64,000 bases of DNA from contig NC_133027.1 in the NCBI RefSeq assembly GCF_048771995.1, positions 13,512,001-13,576,000 of the forward strand, in the 5' to 3' direction. Below the pieces are notes generated by a model that was not told the origin of the DNA, did no database searches, and saw only the letters and a program-made list of their open reading frames with translations. A program made the translations under genes and the position numbers. Below, one piece after another: positions 63,528-64,000 of this stretch (the first letter of the stretch is position 1; every line of letters begins with the position of its first letter). Source of the stretch: Taeniopygia guttata. Its lineage: Eukaryota > Chordata > Aves > Passeriformes > Estrildidae.

Positions 63528-63800
63528 TAATAGAATCATTTAGGTTGGAAAAGATCTTAAGGCTGAGTTCAACCATCAACCCAGAACTGCCAAGTCCAGC
63601 ATTAAACCATGTGCCTAAGCACCACATCTACATGCCTGCAGGGATGGTGACTCACTTCCCTGTCCCAACGTTTGCCAGCTCTTCCAGTGAATAGATTTTT
63701 CCTCATATCCAATCTAAACCTACCCTGGTGCAACCTGAGGCCATTTCCCGTAGTCCTGTTGCTTGTTACTTGGGAAAAGAGATTGACACTCACACCACCA
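63528..63800 (-). mobile_element. CR1 LINE, 3' fragment
   Basis: Minus-strand CR1 of about 270 bp. Plus-strand landmarks: 'aatagaatcatttaggttgg' at the 3' end, 'agcaccacatctacatgcct' near 63618, 'agggatggtgactcacttcc' near 63640 and 'aacctgaggccatttcccgt' near 63733. 5'-truncated, no coding capacity; the 74-codon minus-strand frame lies within it. Confidence 0.92.
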
Positions 63801-64000
63801 CCCACCGTGGTGAAGTGCACTGGCACAGTCTGTCTTGAAAAGCTATGACTTCATTGATCAAAGTCTGTTCACCTCTACTACTGGGGAAAAGATTTTCAGG
63901 CATTATTTTAGCAGCCTTCATGAAGAAGGAAAGCAGAAAAAAAAAAAACCAAAAAAGGGGGAGTAGCATCAGGGGTTTTGGAATACTTTAATCTATTAAA

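Noticed and set aside
1..64000. CRISPR arrays, bacterial operons, phage or plasmid features
   Set aside because: No regularly spaced direct repeats, no compact gene arrays, and the repeat content is clearly avian.

Overview
This window reads as nuclear, non-coding DNA of a bird. The repeats are almost all CR1 non-LTR retrotransposon pieces, most with the avian-type 3' end (copies of an ATTCTRTGATTCT-like terminus), plus one LTR of an endogenous retrovirus, a fragment of the same LTR family and a few simple repeats. I recognise no SINE family, and the background is AT-rich. A songbird is my best guess from the CR1 and LTR types, but that is inference; another bird is possible. There are no prokaryotic features (operons, Shine-Dalgarno-led ORFs, CRISPR arrays).

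No protein-coding gene can be supported. The longest open frames come from three causes: a five-base satellite with no stop codon in any frame (15981-16250), the GC-rich tandem-repeat body of an LTR (51.3-52.4 kb), and decayed CR1 reverse transcriptase (42.3-43.8 kb). The other open frames of 60-128 codons are about what chance gives in 64 kb. The window is probably intergenic or inside a long intron.

Layout. 0-9 kb: unique AT-rich DNA with CR1 3' fragments at 1.0-1.5 kb and 2.9-3.3 kb (+) and 8.55 kb (-), and a 64-bp sequence repeated 1.15 kb apart (5.4 and 6.5 kb). 9-17 kb: an LTR fragment (12.5 kb), a (TTTAA)n array (15.0 kb) and the mosaic pentanucleotide array (16.0-16.25 kb), whose minus strand can form G-quadruplexes. 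16.6-25.7 kb: unique DNA with a 61-nt hairpin, a pair of abutting AT palindromes, a perfect 17-bp-arm hairpin and a faint tRNA-like relic. 25.7-42 kb: minus-strand CR1 copies at 25.8 and 35.0 kb in otherwise unique DNA. 42.3-43.8 kb: the longest CR1, with recognisable but frameshifted reverse transcriptase motifs. 49-50 kb: a CR1 interrupted by a second CR1. 51.3-52.4 kb: a near-complete solo LTR in minus orientation. 52.4-64 kb: unique DNA, an A-rich tract and two minus-strand CR1 copies.

I found no evidence of a new gene system. The most checkable signals are structural: the pentanucleotide array, four palindromes or hairpins, the 64-bp duplication, the nested CR1s and the LTR with a plausible 5-bp target-site duplication. 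Family names and boundaries come from reading, not from a database search; CR1 edges are good to roughly 10-30 bp.
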